DNA of 11,250 nucleotides from Devosia sp. (GCA_011322005.1 DROE01000166.1:1-11250); one strand, 5' to 3'; shown: positions 1 to 7,460, numbered from the stretch's first letter. Made by a program: numbers and translations. The notes: generated by a model from the letters alone, not told the origin.

Positions 1-338
1 GAAACGGCGGCAAAGATGGCGCAGCCCAGAATGTTGACGTGCAGCAGGCGCCCCGGAACCTGCCCGAGCCAGGGCGACAATCCCTTGAACATGTCCTCTG
101 AAAGCCGGCTGCGCAGTAATATTTCACCCATCAGGATGAACAGGGGCAATGCGGCCAGGGCCCAGGAGTGGCTCTGGCCCCAGATGGTGGTTGCCATTAC
201 CTGCCCCACCGGAGCGGAAGAAAAAAGCATCAGCGCCAGAGCGCCAACGCTGAGCAGGGAGATGGCCACCCAGACGCCCAGCGAAAGCAGGGCCAGCAGC
301 GCGCCAAGCAACAGGAACATGATGAGTGGGTCGGACAT
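1..338 (-). CDS. dctM: TRAP transporter large permease DctM, N-terminal part (cut by window edge)
   Basis: This is the large membrane subunit of a TRAP transporter, the part that moves the solute across the inner membrane using an ion gradient. Only the first 112 codons lie in the window; the rest is beyond base 1. Translation from the ATG at 338 gives a hydrophobic start (MSDPLIMFLLLGALLALLSL), a second hydrophobic stretch near residues 24-42, and the family-typical segment LPLFILMGEILLRS at residues 64-77. WLGQVPGRLLHVNI (90-103) and IFAAVS at the cut edge also match DctM proteins. The start lies 3 bases after the dctQ stop, so translation is probably coupled to dctQ. No frame disruption is visible. 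The family is clear; the substrate cannot be read from this fragment and is inferred from the neighbouring oxoprolinase. Confidence 0.9.
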   Translation of the reverse strand, partial: MSDPLIMFLLLGALLALLSLGVWVAISLLSVGALALMLFSSAPVGQVMATTIWGQSHSWALAALPLFILMGEILLRSRLSEDMFKGLSPWLGQVPGRLLHVNILGCAIFAAV

Positions 339-341
339 GGC

Positions 342-866
342 CTATTCCATCCCGGTCTTTTCAAGGACGGGTTTTCTGGCACCAAGGGTCGTCCAGAACA
401 GGTCGACAAATGCTACCGTCAGGATAAGCAGGCCGCCTGAAACCGCAAGCTGAGGCACCCAGATGGGAATTGCGATGATGCCAAAGGAGAGGTCACCAAA
501 CTCATAGGATTCCATGTTCAGGCGCGCCATGAAATAAGTGGCATAGGCCGAGATGATCGCTCCAAGCGCAAGGCTTGCCAATTCGGAAAACAGACGGGGC
601 AGGGGGCTGAAAGTCTGGATAACCAGAGTTACACGAATGTGCCCGCCCCGGGTCAGGGTGTAGGCCAGCGCCAGAAACGATGCCGAGGCGAGGAAAAACC
701 CGGCAAAATCGGCATAAGAGGGGATGGTATAACTATAGGCGGAGCCAAAAATCTTGGTAATCAGGTTCAGCGTCACCTGAGCCGAAACGACGATGCAGAT
801 AAGGGCGATGAAGCCTGCAGAAATTACGCCGCTGATCGTATAAACCGTGTCGAGAAATTTTCGCAT
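342..866 (-). CDS. dctQ: TRAP transporter small permease DctQ
   Basis: The small integral membrane subunit of a TRAP transporter, which pairs with DctM and is needed for transport. The 174-residue product has the expected length and about four hydrophobic segments, near residues 10-33, 52-72, 95-113 and 130-155. It carries the DctQ-type motif RGGHIRV at residues 73-79, between the second and third segments. The ATG at 866 is preceded on the coding strand by a strong purine-rich ribosome binding site (GGGGGGAGACC). The gene follows dctP, with a hairpin in the gap, and precedes dctM by 3 bases. It has no odd features. The family call is firm from length, topology, motif and neighbours. Confidence 0.92.
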   Translation of the reverse strand: MRKFLDTVYTISGVISAGFIALICIVVSAQVTLNLITKIFGSAYSYTIPSYADFAGFFLASASFLALAYTLTRGGHIRVTLVIQTFSPLPRLFSELASLALGAIISAYATYFMARLNMESYEFGDLSFGIIAIPIWVPQLAVSGGLLILTVAFVDLFWTTLGARKPVLEKTGME

Positions 867-884
867 GGTCTCCCCCCTTGCATC

Positions 885-924
885 AAAAACTCACGGGCCG
901 ATCTTTAAGAAAACCGGCCCGTGA
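885..924 (-). terminator. Hairpin with T5 tract between dctP and dctQ (attenuator-like)
   Basis: Bases 891-900 (TCACGGGCCG) and 915-924 (CGGCCCGTGA) form a perfect 10-bp stem around a 14-base loop. On the coding minus strand the stem is followed directly by G and five T residues (889-885), the layout of an intrinsic terminator. It lies in the 77-base gap after the dctP stop and ahead of the dctQ ribosome binding site. A likely role is partial termination, or protection of the dctP message from 3' decay, so that more binding protein than permease is made. The structure is seen directly; the role is inferred. Confidence 0.75.
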
Positions 925-943
925 AGCACTGTCTATCGCCTTT

Positions 944-1918
944 TTAGTTGGCGTTGTAGGCGGCGATGATGGCCTTGGCCTCGTCGCTTGCGTTGGCTTC
1001 AAGGTCGGCCAGCATCTGGGCGCCGATTTCCTTGAGACCGGCAATCAGCTCGGGGCTGGGTTCAACGACATTGATGCCGTTTTCGGCCATGGTTGCGGTC
1101 TTGGCCGAGGCTTCGGCCCGGCTCATCTCCCAGCCGCGGGTTTCGGCGGTTGCCGCAGCTTCCAGAATGGCGGCCTGAATGTCGGCATCCAGAGCGTCAA
1201 ATACCTGCTTGTTCACCACCACGATGTTTTTGGGCACCCAGGCGTTGATGGGGGTGTAATAGCTCAGGAAATCCCAGGCCTTGGAGCTGACCCCGGTGGA
1301 GGGCGAGGTAATCATGGCTTCGACCTGACCGGTGGCAAATGCCTGGGGAATGTCGGGGGCCTCAACCTGGGTGGGGGAGGCTCCCGCCAGAGTGGCAAAC
1401 GATTCAAGGGCCGCGTTGTAAGCGCGGAATTTCAGACCTGAAAGGTCGGCAACGCTCTTGATTTCGCTATTGGTATATAACCCTTGGGCCGGCCAGGGCA
1501 CCGCAAACAGCGGCATCAGGTTCTGTTCGGCCAGAAGTTCTGTGATAACCGGCTTCTGTGCGGCCCACAGACGTTCGGCCTCGTCATAACTTGCGGCAAG
1601 AAAGGGAAGCGAATCCAGCCCGAATGCCGCGTCCTCGTTGGAAAGGCGCGAGAGGAAAAACTCTCCAATCTGCACCTGACGGCTGCGCACCGCGTTCTTG
1701 ATATCGGGGTGTTTGAACAGCGAGCCGGCCGAATGCACGGTGATATCCAGTGCGCCGTTGGTTGATGCTCTTAAATCATCGGCGAACTGGGAAATGTTGG
1801 CGGTGTGGAATACCGCGTCGGAATAGGGCGTGGGCATGTCCCAGCTCTGGGCCTGCGCGCCTGTTGCAAACAGTGTTGCAACGGCCGCCGACATTATGGC
1901 TCCGGTAAATTTGTTCAT
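944..1918 (-). CDS. dctP: TRAP transporter periplasmic solute-binding protein DctP
   Basis: The periplasmic binding subunit of the TRAP transporter, which captures the solute and delivers it to DctQM. I chose the ATG at 1918 because a good ribosome binding site (GGGAGG) lies just upstream and a normal signal peptide follows. The frame is open 28 codons further upstream, but that extension would put a non-secretory segment before the signal. The product is 324 residues, with a signal peptide at 1-23 ending in AQA before QSW. The segment GLKFRAYN (161-168) contains Arg165, in the place where TRAP binding proteins have the arginine that clamps the ligand carboxylate. The stretch PDIPQAFATGQVEAMITS (188-205) is also typical. 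The gene is divergent from the 5-oxoprolinase, which suggests pyroglutamate as ligand. Known precedent: Bordetella pertussis DctP6 and DctP7 bind pyroglutamate. The ligand here is inference. Confidence 0.9.
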   Translation of the reverse strand: MNKFTGAIMSAAVATLFATGAQAQSWDMPTPYSDAVFHTANISQFADDLRASTNGALDITVHSAGSLFKHPDIKNAVRSRQVQIGEFFLSRLSNEDAAFGLDSLPFLAASYDEAERLWAAQKPVITELLAEQNLMPLFAVPWPAQGLYTNSEIKSVADLSGLKFRAYNAALESFATLAGASPTQVEAPDIPQAFATGQVEAMITSPSTGVSSKAWDFLSYYTPINAWVPKNIVVVNKQVFDALDADIQAAILEAAATAETRGWEMSRAEASAKTATMAENGINVVEPSPELIAGLKEIGAQMLADLEANASDEAKAIIAAYNAN

Positions 1919-1994
1919 GGTTGTTGTTCCTCCCATTGGGGTTTTGCGGATTTCTTGACGCGCCAAAACAGGCGCAGCGGGTCGCAGAAATGAT

Positions 1995-2022
1995 GTTGAC
2001 AAATTGTTTGCATATTGTCAAC
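1995..2022. promoter_or_regulatory. Perfect 8-bp inverted repeat in the divergent promoter region (candidate operator)
   Basis: GTTGACAA (1995-2002) and TTGTCAAC (2015-2022) form a perfect inverted repeat with a 12-base spacer, 28 bases overall. Two further symmetric pairs fall inside the spacer. Each arm contains TTGACA on one strand, so the element may overlap -35 boxes for both the dctP and oxoprolinase directions. It lies 76 bases from the dctP start and 82 bases from the oxoprolinase GTG. Such symmetry in a divergent transporter/enzyme region usually marks a site for a dimeric regulator. The regulator is not encoded in this window and its family cannot be read from the site. The symmetry is observed; the function is inferred. 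Confidence 0.6.
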
Positions 2023-2043
2023 GTTTATCCGATGTTTTGAAAT
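2015..2043 (+). promoter_or_regulatory. Possible sigma-70-type promoter for the 5-oxoprolinase gene
   Basis: TTGTCA (2015-2020) matches the -35 consensus at five of six bases. After a 17-base spacer, TGAAAT (2038-2043) matches the -10 consensus at four of six. The predicted start near 2050 would give a leader of about 55-64 bases. The -35 element coincides with the right arm of the 8-bp inverted repeat, which would suit repression by occlusion. On the minus strand a perfect TTGACA (2021-2016) exists, but the best -10 at normal spacing, CAACAT, is weak. This is a consensus comparison only. Confidence 0.3.
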
Positions 2044-2050
2044 TCATCGG
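2029..2050. promoter_or_regulatory. Second dyad in the divergent region (CCGATG / CATCGG)
   Basis: CCGATG (2029-2034) and CATCGG (2045-2050) form a perfect 6-bp inverted repeat around a 10-base AT-rich spacer, 22 bases in total. It starts 7 bases after the 8-bp dyad and overlaps the proposed -10 box. It could be an additional operator or a short hairpin near the 5' end of the oxoprolinase transcript. Six-base arms can arise by chance, so support is limited. Confidence 0.3.
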
Positions 2051-2104
2051 TTCTGTTGCTGGCAGAAAATGCCGGCAATCAGTTTATCGCAGTAAAGGGA
2101 AAGC

Positions 2105-5100
2105 GTGCAAATCATGTGGCAGTTCTGGGTGGACAGGGGGGGCACATTCACCGATATCGTGGCGCGCAGGCCGGACGGCAGCCTTGAAACACACAAGTTG
2201 CTCTCGGAAAATCCCGAGCGCTATGAGGATGCTGCTGTACAGGGTATTCGCGACCTGCTGGGCTTGGTGTCCCAGGAGCCCATTGCGCCGGGCACAATAG
2301 ACATTGTAAAGATGGGCACGACCGTGGCCACAAATGCGCTGCTTGAGCGCAAGGGCGATCGTACGCTTTTGCTGATTACGAAGGGGATGGGTGACCTTCT
2401 GCGCATAGGTTATCAGAACCGGCCCAGGCTGTTTGACCTCAATATTGTTCTTCCCAGCCTTCTTTATGAGTGGGTAGAGGAGGTGGAGGAGCGTTTGTCG
2501 GCGGCCGGCGAAGTTGTGACGCCGCTGGACCAAAACAGCGTGCGCGAAATTCTGGCGCGTGCCCATGAGGAGGGCTTTCGCTCCGTTGCGGTTGCATTCA
2601 TGCACAGTTACCGGTTCCCCACTCATGAAAAGCTGGTCGGCGCGCTGGCGCGCGAAGCCGGTTTCAGCCAGATTTCGCTCAGCCATCAGGCCAGCCCGCT
2701 GATAAAGCTGGTGTCGCGGGGTGACACGGCGGTGGTGGATGCCTATCTGACGCCAATTCTTTCACGCTATGTCAGGCAGGTAACCTCCCAACTGGGGGCG
2801 GGGGGCGGGGGAAAGCTGATGTTCATGCAGTCCAATGGCGGCCTCACGGATGCAAAGCTGTTTCAGGGGCGTCACGCCATACTTTCCGGGCCGGCCGGAG
2901 GGGTTGTGGGCATGGTGCGCACAGCAGAGGCGTTGGGCTTTGAGAAGCTTATCGGTTTCGACATGGGGGGTACCTCCACTGATGTGTGTCATTATGCGGG
3001 TGCGTTTGAGCGGTCGTTCGAGACCGAGGTTGCAGGGGTGCGCATGCGTGCCCCGATGATGAGCATCCACACGGTTGCCGCAGGGGGCGGTTCCATACTC
3101 ACCTACGCCAACGGACGCATGCAGGTGGGACCGGAGAGCGCCGGGGCCAATCCCGGCCCTGCCTGTTATCGCCGGGGCGGACCGCTAAGCGTTACCGATT
3201 GCAACGTGCTTCTGGGCAAGGTGCAGCCAGACCGGTTCCCCCATGTTTTTGGGCCACAAGGCAATCAACCGCTTGATGGGGATATTGTTCGAAAGAAATT
3301 TGAAGAACTGGCCAGGCGCATCAGTTCAGACACCGGTGAAACACCGCGCACGCCCGAAGAACTGGCACAGGGTTTCTTGCGTATCGCGGTTGAGAACATG
3401 GCCAATGCGATAAAAAAAATCAGCGTGCAGAGGGGCTATGACATAACGGGTTATACCATGAACTGTTTTGGCGGTGCGGGGGGGCAGCACGCCTGTATGG
3501 TGGCCGATGTGCTGGGTATGGAGAGCATCTATGTCCATCCCCATGCCGGGGTGCTGTCGGCGTTTGGCATGGGGCTGGCCGATGTGGGGGCCATGCGTGA
3601 ACATCAGTTTGCCCGTCCTCTTGAAGAAGCCGGGCAGGCCAAAAGCATTCTGGAGACGCTTGAAGCTGAAACCGAGGCAGAGGTGCTTGAGCAGGGCATT
3701 GGCAGTGGTGCGATCAGGCACATCCGCACGGCTCACATCCGCACAGAGGGATCGCACCAGACCTTGCCGGTGCCATTCGGGTCCGTTGGGCAGATGCGCA
3801 GATCGTTTGAAAAGATACACGCGGACCGCTTCGGCTTTGTCCCGCGATATGAAGCGCTCATTATCGACATGCTGAGCGTCGAGGCTATCGGTGCCACCGG
3901 CGAGACTGCGCAATTGCCCCTGCACGACAAGGCGGGGCAGGGAGAGGCGGATATTTGCAGGGTGCAGATGTTTGTCGGGTCCCGCTGGCGTGAAGTGCCT
4001 CTGGTTGACCGGAATAGCCTGAAAACTGGCCAAACAATCTCTGGCCCGGCAATCATTGTTGAGGAAACCGGCACCAATGTTGTGGAGGAAGGCTGGCAGG
4101 CTGAATGCCTGAGTGGGGGCGATCTGGTACTGCGGCGCACGGCTCCGGTGCAACGCGAACAGGCGGCGGGCACCCGGGCCGACCCGGTGATGCTTGAGGT
4201 GTTCAACAATGTTTTCATGTCGATTGCCGAGCAGATGGGTGCGACGCTGGCCAACACGGCCTATTCGGTAAACATCAAGGAGCGGCTTGATTTTTCCTGT
4301 GCCATCTTCAGCGGAGAGGGGGACCTTGTGGCCAATGCGCCCCACGTACCGGTGCACTTGGGTTCCATGAGCCAGAGTGTGCGCAGGGTGCTTGGGCAGA
4401 ACGAGGGGAAGATCCGCCCCGGGGATGTGTTCATGATGAACAACCCGTTCAACGGGGGAACCCATCTGCCCGATGTAACCGTGATAACGCCGGTGTTTGA
4501 CGAGGCAGGCCGGAAAATCATTTTCAGCGTGGCCTCGCGTGGACATCATGCCGACATCGGGGGCGCAACCCCGGGCTCGGCGCCGCCCCACAGCACTCAT
4601 ATCATTGAAGAGGGCGTGCTGATCGAGAACTTTCTCCTGGTGGAACGGGGTAAATTCAAGGAAGAGGCGACCAGGGAACTGCTGGCGTCAGGGCGTTATC
4701 CCTGCCGCAACATTGATCAGAACATTGCCGACCTGACAGCGCAGGTGGCGGCTAACGCCACCGGAGTGCGTGAACTGGAAAAAATCGTGAGCCAGTACGG
4801 CCTTCCCACGGTGCATGCCTATATGGCGCACGTACAGGATAATGCGGAGGAGAGTGTGCGGGGGGTTCTTGGCGTGCTCAAGAGCGGTGCATTCAGTTAT
4901 CCCCTGGACAATGGGGCCCAGATTTCGGTCAGAATCAGTGTCGACAAAGAACGGCGGACCGCGGTGGTCGATTTTGCCGGCACCTCGGTGCAGGACGAGG
5001 GGAACTATAACGCCCCCGTTTCCATATGCCGGGCGGTGGTTCTTTATGTGTTTCGCACGCTGGTGGGCGCGGATATTCCCATGAATGAGGGGTGTCTCAA

Positions 5101-5743
5101 GCCGCTTGAAATCCTGGTACCGGAAGGATCAATGATCAATCCGCGTTTCCCTGCGGCGGTAATTGCCGGTAATACCGAGGTCAGCCAGGCCATTGCAGAG
5201 GCGCTTTTCGGGGCGCTTGGTGTTCTGGCGGGGTCGCAGGGCACCATGAACAATTTTGTCTATGGCAATGAAGGCTACCAGAATTACGAGACAATATGCG
5301 GAGGGAGCGGGGCGGGGAACGGCTTTGATGGCGCAAGCGCTGTGCACACCCACATGACCAATACCCGCATGACCGATCCCGAAGTGCTCGAAACGCGTTT
5401 TCCTGTGCGCGTGGAAGCGTTTTGTATCCGCAAGGGTTCGGGAGGTTCGGGAAAATATGCCGGTGGCGATGGTGTCATCAGGAAATTGCGCTTTCTTGAA
5501 GAGATGATCGTGACGACTCTGTCGTCAAACCGCCGCAACGCACCGTTTGGCGTTGGCGGCGGTGCGGCGGGGCGCCCGGGAAAAAACGCGCTTATTCGCG
5601 CCGGTGGCGCCTATGAACCGTTGGAAGGAAATCACCGCGTCCAGGTGCGCCGGAATGATGTTTTCGTGATGAAAACCCCCGGAGGGGGAGGGTTTGGCGC
5701 ACCCTGGCAAGTGCCGAGGGCCAGCGAATCCTCCAAAGTCTGA
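2105..5743 (+). CDS. ATP-dependent 5-oxoprolinase (fused hydantoinase A/B subunits, OPLAH type)
   Basis: A likely cytoplasmic enzyme that cleaves 5-oxo-L-proline to L-glutamate with ATP hydrolysis. The single 1212-residue chain joins both subunits, as in eukaryotic OPLAH. The hydantoinase A N-terminal domain spans about 5-215, with DRGGTFTDIV (10-19) and KMGTTVATNALLERKG (69-84). The A domain spans about 230-530, with SGPAGGVVGM (261-270), FDMGGTSTDV (285-294) and GGAGGQH (456-462). The hydantoinase B domain spans about 690-1200, with NNPFNGGTHLPD (779-790), SRGHHADIGG (811-820) and TPGGGGFG (1191-1198). The segment ADIGGATPGSAPPHST (816-831) resembles OPLAH more than bacterial two-gene hydantoin hydrolases. 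The start is uncertain: the GTG at 2105 sits 4 bases after AAAGGGA, while the ATG at 2114 gives the family-like MWQFWVDRGG. It is divergent from a TRAP operon that may supply its substrate. No residue seems missing. A hydantoin or other cyclic-amide substrate remains possible. Confidence 0.9.
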   Translation: MQIMWQFWVDRGGTFTDIVARRPDGSLETHKLLSENPERYEDAAVQGIRDLLGLVSQEPIAPGTIDIVKMGTTVATNALLERKGDRTLLLITKGMGDLLRIGYQNRPRLFDLNIVLPSLLYEWVEEVEERLSAAGEVVTPLDQNSVREILARAHEEGFRSVAVAFMHSYRFPTHEKLVGALAREAGFSQISLSHQASPLIKLVSRGDTAVVDAYLTPILSRYVRQVTSQLGAGGGGKLMFMQSNGGLTDAKLFQGRHAILSGPAGGVVGMVRTAEALGFEKLIGFDMGGTSTDVCHYAGAFERSFETEVAGVRMRAPMMSIHTVAAGGGSILTYANGRMQVGPESAGANPGPACYRRGGPLSVTDCNVLLGKVQPDRFPHVFGPQGNQPLDGDIVRKKFEELARRISSDTGETPRTPEELAQGFLRIAVENMANAIKKISVQRGYDITGYTMNCFGGAGGQHACMVADVLGMESIYVHPHAGVLSAFGMGLADVGAMREHQFARPLEEAGQAKSILETLEAETEAEVLEQGIGSGAIRHIRTAHIRTEGSHQTLPVPFGSVGQMRRSFEKIHADRFGFVPRYEALIIDMLSVEAIGATGETAQLPLHDKAGQGEADICRVQMFVGSRWREVPLVDRNSLKTGQTISGPAIIVEETGTNVVEEGWQAECLSGGDLVLRRTAPVQREQAAGTRADPVMLEVFNNVFMSIAEQMGATLANTAYSVNIKERLDFSCAIFSGEGDLVANAPHVPVHLGSMSQSVRRVLGQNEGKIRPGDVFMMNNPFNGGTHLPDVTVITPVFDEAGRKIIFSVASRGHHADIGGATPGSAPPHSTHIIEEGVLIENFLLVERGKFKEEATRELLASGRYPCRNIDQNIADLTAQVAANATGVRELEKIVSQYGLPTVHAYMAHVQDNAEESVRGVLGVLKSGAFSYPLDNGAQISVRISVDKERRTAVVDFAGTSVQDEGNYNAPVSICRAVVLYVFRTLVGADIPMNEGCLKPLEILVPEGSMINPRFPAAVIAGNTEVSQAIAEALFGALGVLAGSQGTMNNFVYGNEGYQNYETICGGSGAGNGFDGASAVHTHMTNTRMTDPEVLETRFPVRVEAFCIRKGSGGSGKYAGGDGVIRKLRFLEEMIVTTLSSNRRNAPFGVGGGAAGRPGKNALIRAGGAYEPLEGNHRVQVRRNDVFVMKTPGGGGFGAPWQVPRASESSKV

Positions 5744-6130
5744 AGGCTTTCTTTTTGGCTGCAAGCGAAAGTAAAGTGCGCTTTTTTGAACTTCAACTTG
5801 ACGTGCAAACGATTTAACCGCACTCTGGCGCGGGCAAAAATCCAAAATCCGGGTCTCCTGACCCTGGTGTTTAGGGATGCTCAGGCGGGAGGAGGATGTT
5901 GCGGCATTGTGTGCCGCTCAGAGACGAGTTTTGCAGGTTCAGTTCTTAGATGGCCGACCGGATTTGGAGCATGTTTCAACGCGGTGCTGGGGACACCGGT
6001 GGCGATATCCTCATTTGTTGAACCTGCTCTTGTCTTTGGCTGTGAGGCAACCGCCACAGGGGGTGGTGCAGATTAGCCTGTGACATAAAGTCGGATTACA
6101 TAGTATCAACAACAACGAGGAGACGAAATC
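5744..6130. other. 387-bp spacer before ugpB with no recognised gene
   Basis: Open frames of up to 96 codons exist here, but none gives a protein I recognise, has a convincing ribosome binding site, or shows family motifs on either strand. Apart from the weak terminator at its start, the spacer contains TTGACG (5798-5803) next to TGCAAACGATTTAA (5804-5817). The latter loosely resembles a LacI/GalR-type operator with a central CG, but its halves are poorly symmetric. Close to ugpB there is TAGTAT (6101-6106) as a possible -10 box, with GTGACA (6080-6085) at a short 15-base spacing. A strong ribosome binding site, GAGGAG (6117-6122), lies 8 bases before the ugpB ATG. The ugp promoter should be in this spacer, but I cannot place it with confidence. 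Confidence 0.5.
5763..5787 (+). terminator. Possible intrinsic terminator after the 5-oxoprolinase gene
   Basis: AAGCG (5763-5767) can pair with CGCTT (5779-5783), and a run of six T residues (5782-5787) overlaps and follows the 3' arm. It begins 20 bases after the stop codon at 5743, a normal place for a terminator. The stem is short and the loop of 11 bases is long, so support is modest. Confidence 0.35.
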
Positions 6131-7444
6131 ATGATACTGAAAAAATTGACAGTGGTGGCACTGGCAGCCACCACCTTGGTCGCATTTGCAGCGACTGCCC
6201 AGGCGCAGGTCAAGATAGAGTGGTGGCATGCCATGGGCGGGGCCAATGGTGAACGCATCGACCGCATGGCGGCCGAATTCAACGCATCTCAGTCAGAGTA
6301 TGAGGTCGTTCCCTCTTACAAGGGCAACTATACCGAAACCATGACCGCGGCCGTTGCCGCTTTCCGGGCCGGGGAGCAACCCCATATCGTGCAGGTGTTC
6401 GAGGTTGGCACGGCAACGATGATGGCAGCTCGAGGGGCGGTTTACCCCATTTCCGATTTGATGGCCGATACAGGCCAGCCCTTTGACAAGGCCGATTATC
6501 TGCCTGCGGTGGCGTCATATTATGAAACGCCGGAGGGTGAACTGCTTTCCATGCCGTTCAACTCTTCCACTCCTGTTTTGTGGTACAACAAGGATGCCTT
6601 TGCAGAGGCTGGCGTTGAAAGCGTGCCAACAACCTGGGACGAAATGAAAGACGCTTCGGAAAAACTGGTTGCTGCGGGATATAAATGCGGTTTCTCGTTT
6701 GGCTGGCAGTCCTGGGTCATGATTGAAAACTACAATGCCTGGCACAATCTGCCTACAGGCACCAAGGAAAATGGCTTTGCCGGGCTGGATACCCGCCTGA
6801 ATTTCAACAGTGATGCACTAAAGGCGCGTCTTGGGGAGATTTACGAGTGGTCTAAAGACGACCTGTTTACTTATGGCGGCCGTCGCGGCGACAGTCTCTC
6901 CATGTTCACCAATGGGGACTGTGGCATGTGGATGAACTCTTCGGCCTATTATGGTGCCATGTTGTCGCAGGCTGATTTCGAGTTTGGCCAGGCCATGCTG
7001 CCGCTGGATACCGATGTTGCCTCGGCGCCGCAAAACTCAATCATCGGTGGCGCAACCCTGTGGGTGCTTCGTGGCAAGGATGCTGCGGACTATCCAGGCG
7101 TCGCCCAGTTCATGAACTATATTTCCTCACCTGAAGTGCAGGCATGGTGGCACCAGGAGACGGGCTATGTGCCAATAACCACGGCCGCTTACGAACTGTC
7201 CCAGGAGCAGGGTTTTTACGAAACCAATCCGGGCACCGACACGGCCATCCATCAGCTTAGCCTGAACCCGCCCACGGAAAATTCCCGCGGCCTGCGGTTT
7301 GGTAACTTTGTCCAGATCCGCGACATCATAAACGAGGAAATGGAAGCGATCTGGAACGGCTCAAAATCCGCCAGCCAGGCGCTTGATGACGCGGTTGCGC
7401 GTGGCAACGAACTCATTGAAAAGTTCGAACGCGCCAATTCGTAG
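6131..7444 (+). CDS. ugpB: sn-Glycerol-3-phosphate ABC transporter periplasmic binding protein UgpB
   Basis: The periplasmic binding protein of the Ugp importer, which captures sn-glycerol-3-phosphate and, in many bacteria, glycerophosphocholine. The 437-residue product is about the length of E. coli UgpB (438) and recalls it throughout. A signal peptide spans 1-25, ending AQA before QVKIEWWHAM. Conserved blocks are VPSYKGNY (60-67), QVFEVGTATMMAA (88-100), MPFNSSTPVLWYNKDAF (141-157), CGFSFGWQSW (186-195), NSIIGGATLWV (302-312), HQETGYVPIT (341-350) and RGLRFGN (386-392). These include the Tyr, Glu, Ser, Trp, Gly and Arg positions that line the E. coli ligand pocket, as I recall them. The ATG at 6131 follows GAGGAG by 8 bases. 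It is the first gene of ugpBAEC and is separated from ugpA by a long hairpin. The choice between G3P and glycerophosphodiester cannot be settled from sequence. Confidence 0.95.
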   Translation: MILKKLTVVALAATTLVAFAATAQAQVKIEWWHAMGGANGERIDRMAAEFNASQSEYEVVPSYKGNYTETMTAAVAAFRAGEQPHIVQVFEVGTATMMAARGAVYPISDLMADTGQPFDKADYLPAVASYYETPEGELLSMPFNSSTPVLWYNKDAFAEAGVESVPTTWDEMKDASEKLVAAGYKCGFSFGWQSWVMIENYNAWHNLPTGTKENGFAGLDTRLNFNSDALKARLGEIYEWSKDDLFTYGGRRGDSLSMFTNGDCGMWMNSSAYYGAMLSQADFEFGQAMLPLDTDVASAPQNSIIGGATLWVLRGKDAADYPGVAQFMNYISSPEVQAWWHQETGYVPITTAAYELSQEQGFYETNPGTDTAIHQLSLNPPTENSRGLRFGNFVQIRDIINEEMEAIWNGSKSASQALDDAVARGNELIEKFERANS

Positions 7445-7460
7445 TCGCCAAAAAAGGCAT

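Noticed and set aside
1960..1975. Small hairpin GCGCC (1960-1964) / GGCGC (1971-1975) in the dctP leader
   Set aside because: Five-base GC arms are common at this base composition; there is no T tract or overlap with the ribosome binding site to suggest a function.
1919..2002. Extended dctP start at 2002 giving 28 extra residues
   Set aside because: The extension would place a basic, non-secretory segment before a normal signal peptide, whereas the internal ATG at 1918 has a well-placed GGGAGG ribosome binding site.
3326..4600. Open frame of 424 codons on the minus strand inside the 5-oxoprolinase gene
   Set aside because: It lies fully antisense to a strongly conserved protein, has no recognisable domain, is rich in His, Arg and Pro as expected of a shadow frame, and has no ribosome binding site.
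5933..6027. 9-bp inverted repeat GCAGGTTCA (5933-5941) / TGAACCTGC (6019-6027)
   Set aside because: The arms are 77 bases apart with no supporting stem between them; a match of this length in a spacer of this size is within chance expectation.
5786..6083. Plus-strand open frames of 96 and 68 codons in the spacer before ugpB
   Set aside because: The translated sequences show no family features, neither has a proper ribosome binding site, and the two overlap in different frames.
6078..6102. CTGTGACATAA followed by a partial second copy, resembling a Pho box before ugpB
   Set aside because: The first unit deviates from the CTGTCAT core and the second unit at the 11-base period does not match, so it does not meet a reasonable PhoB-site standard by eye.
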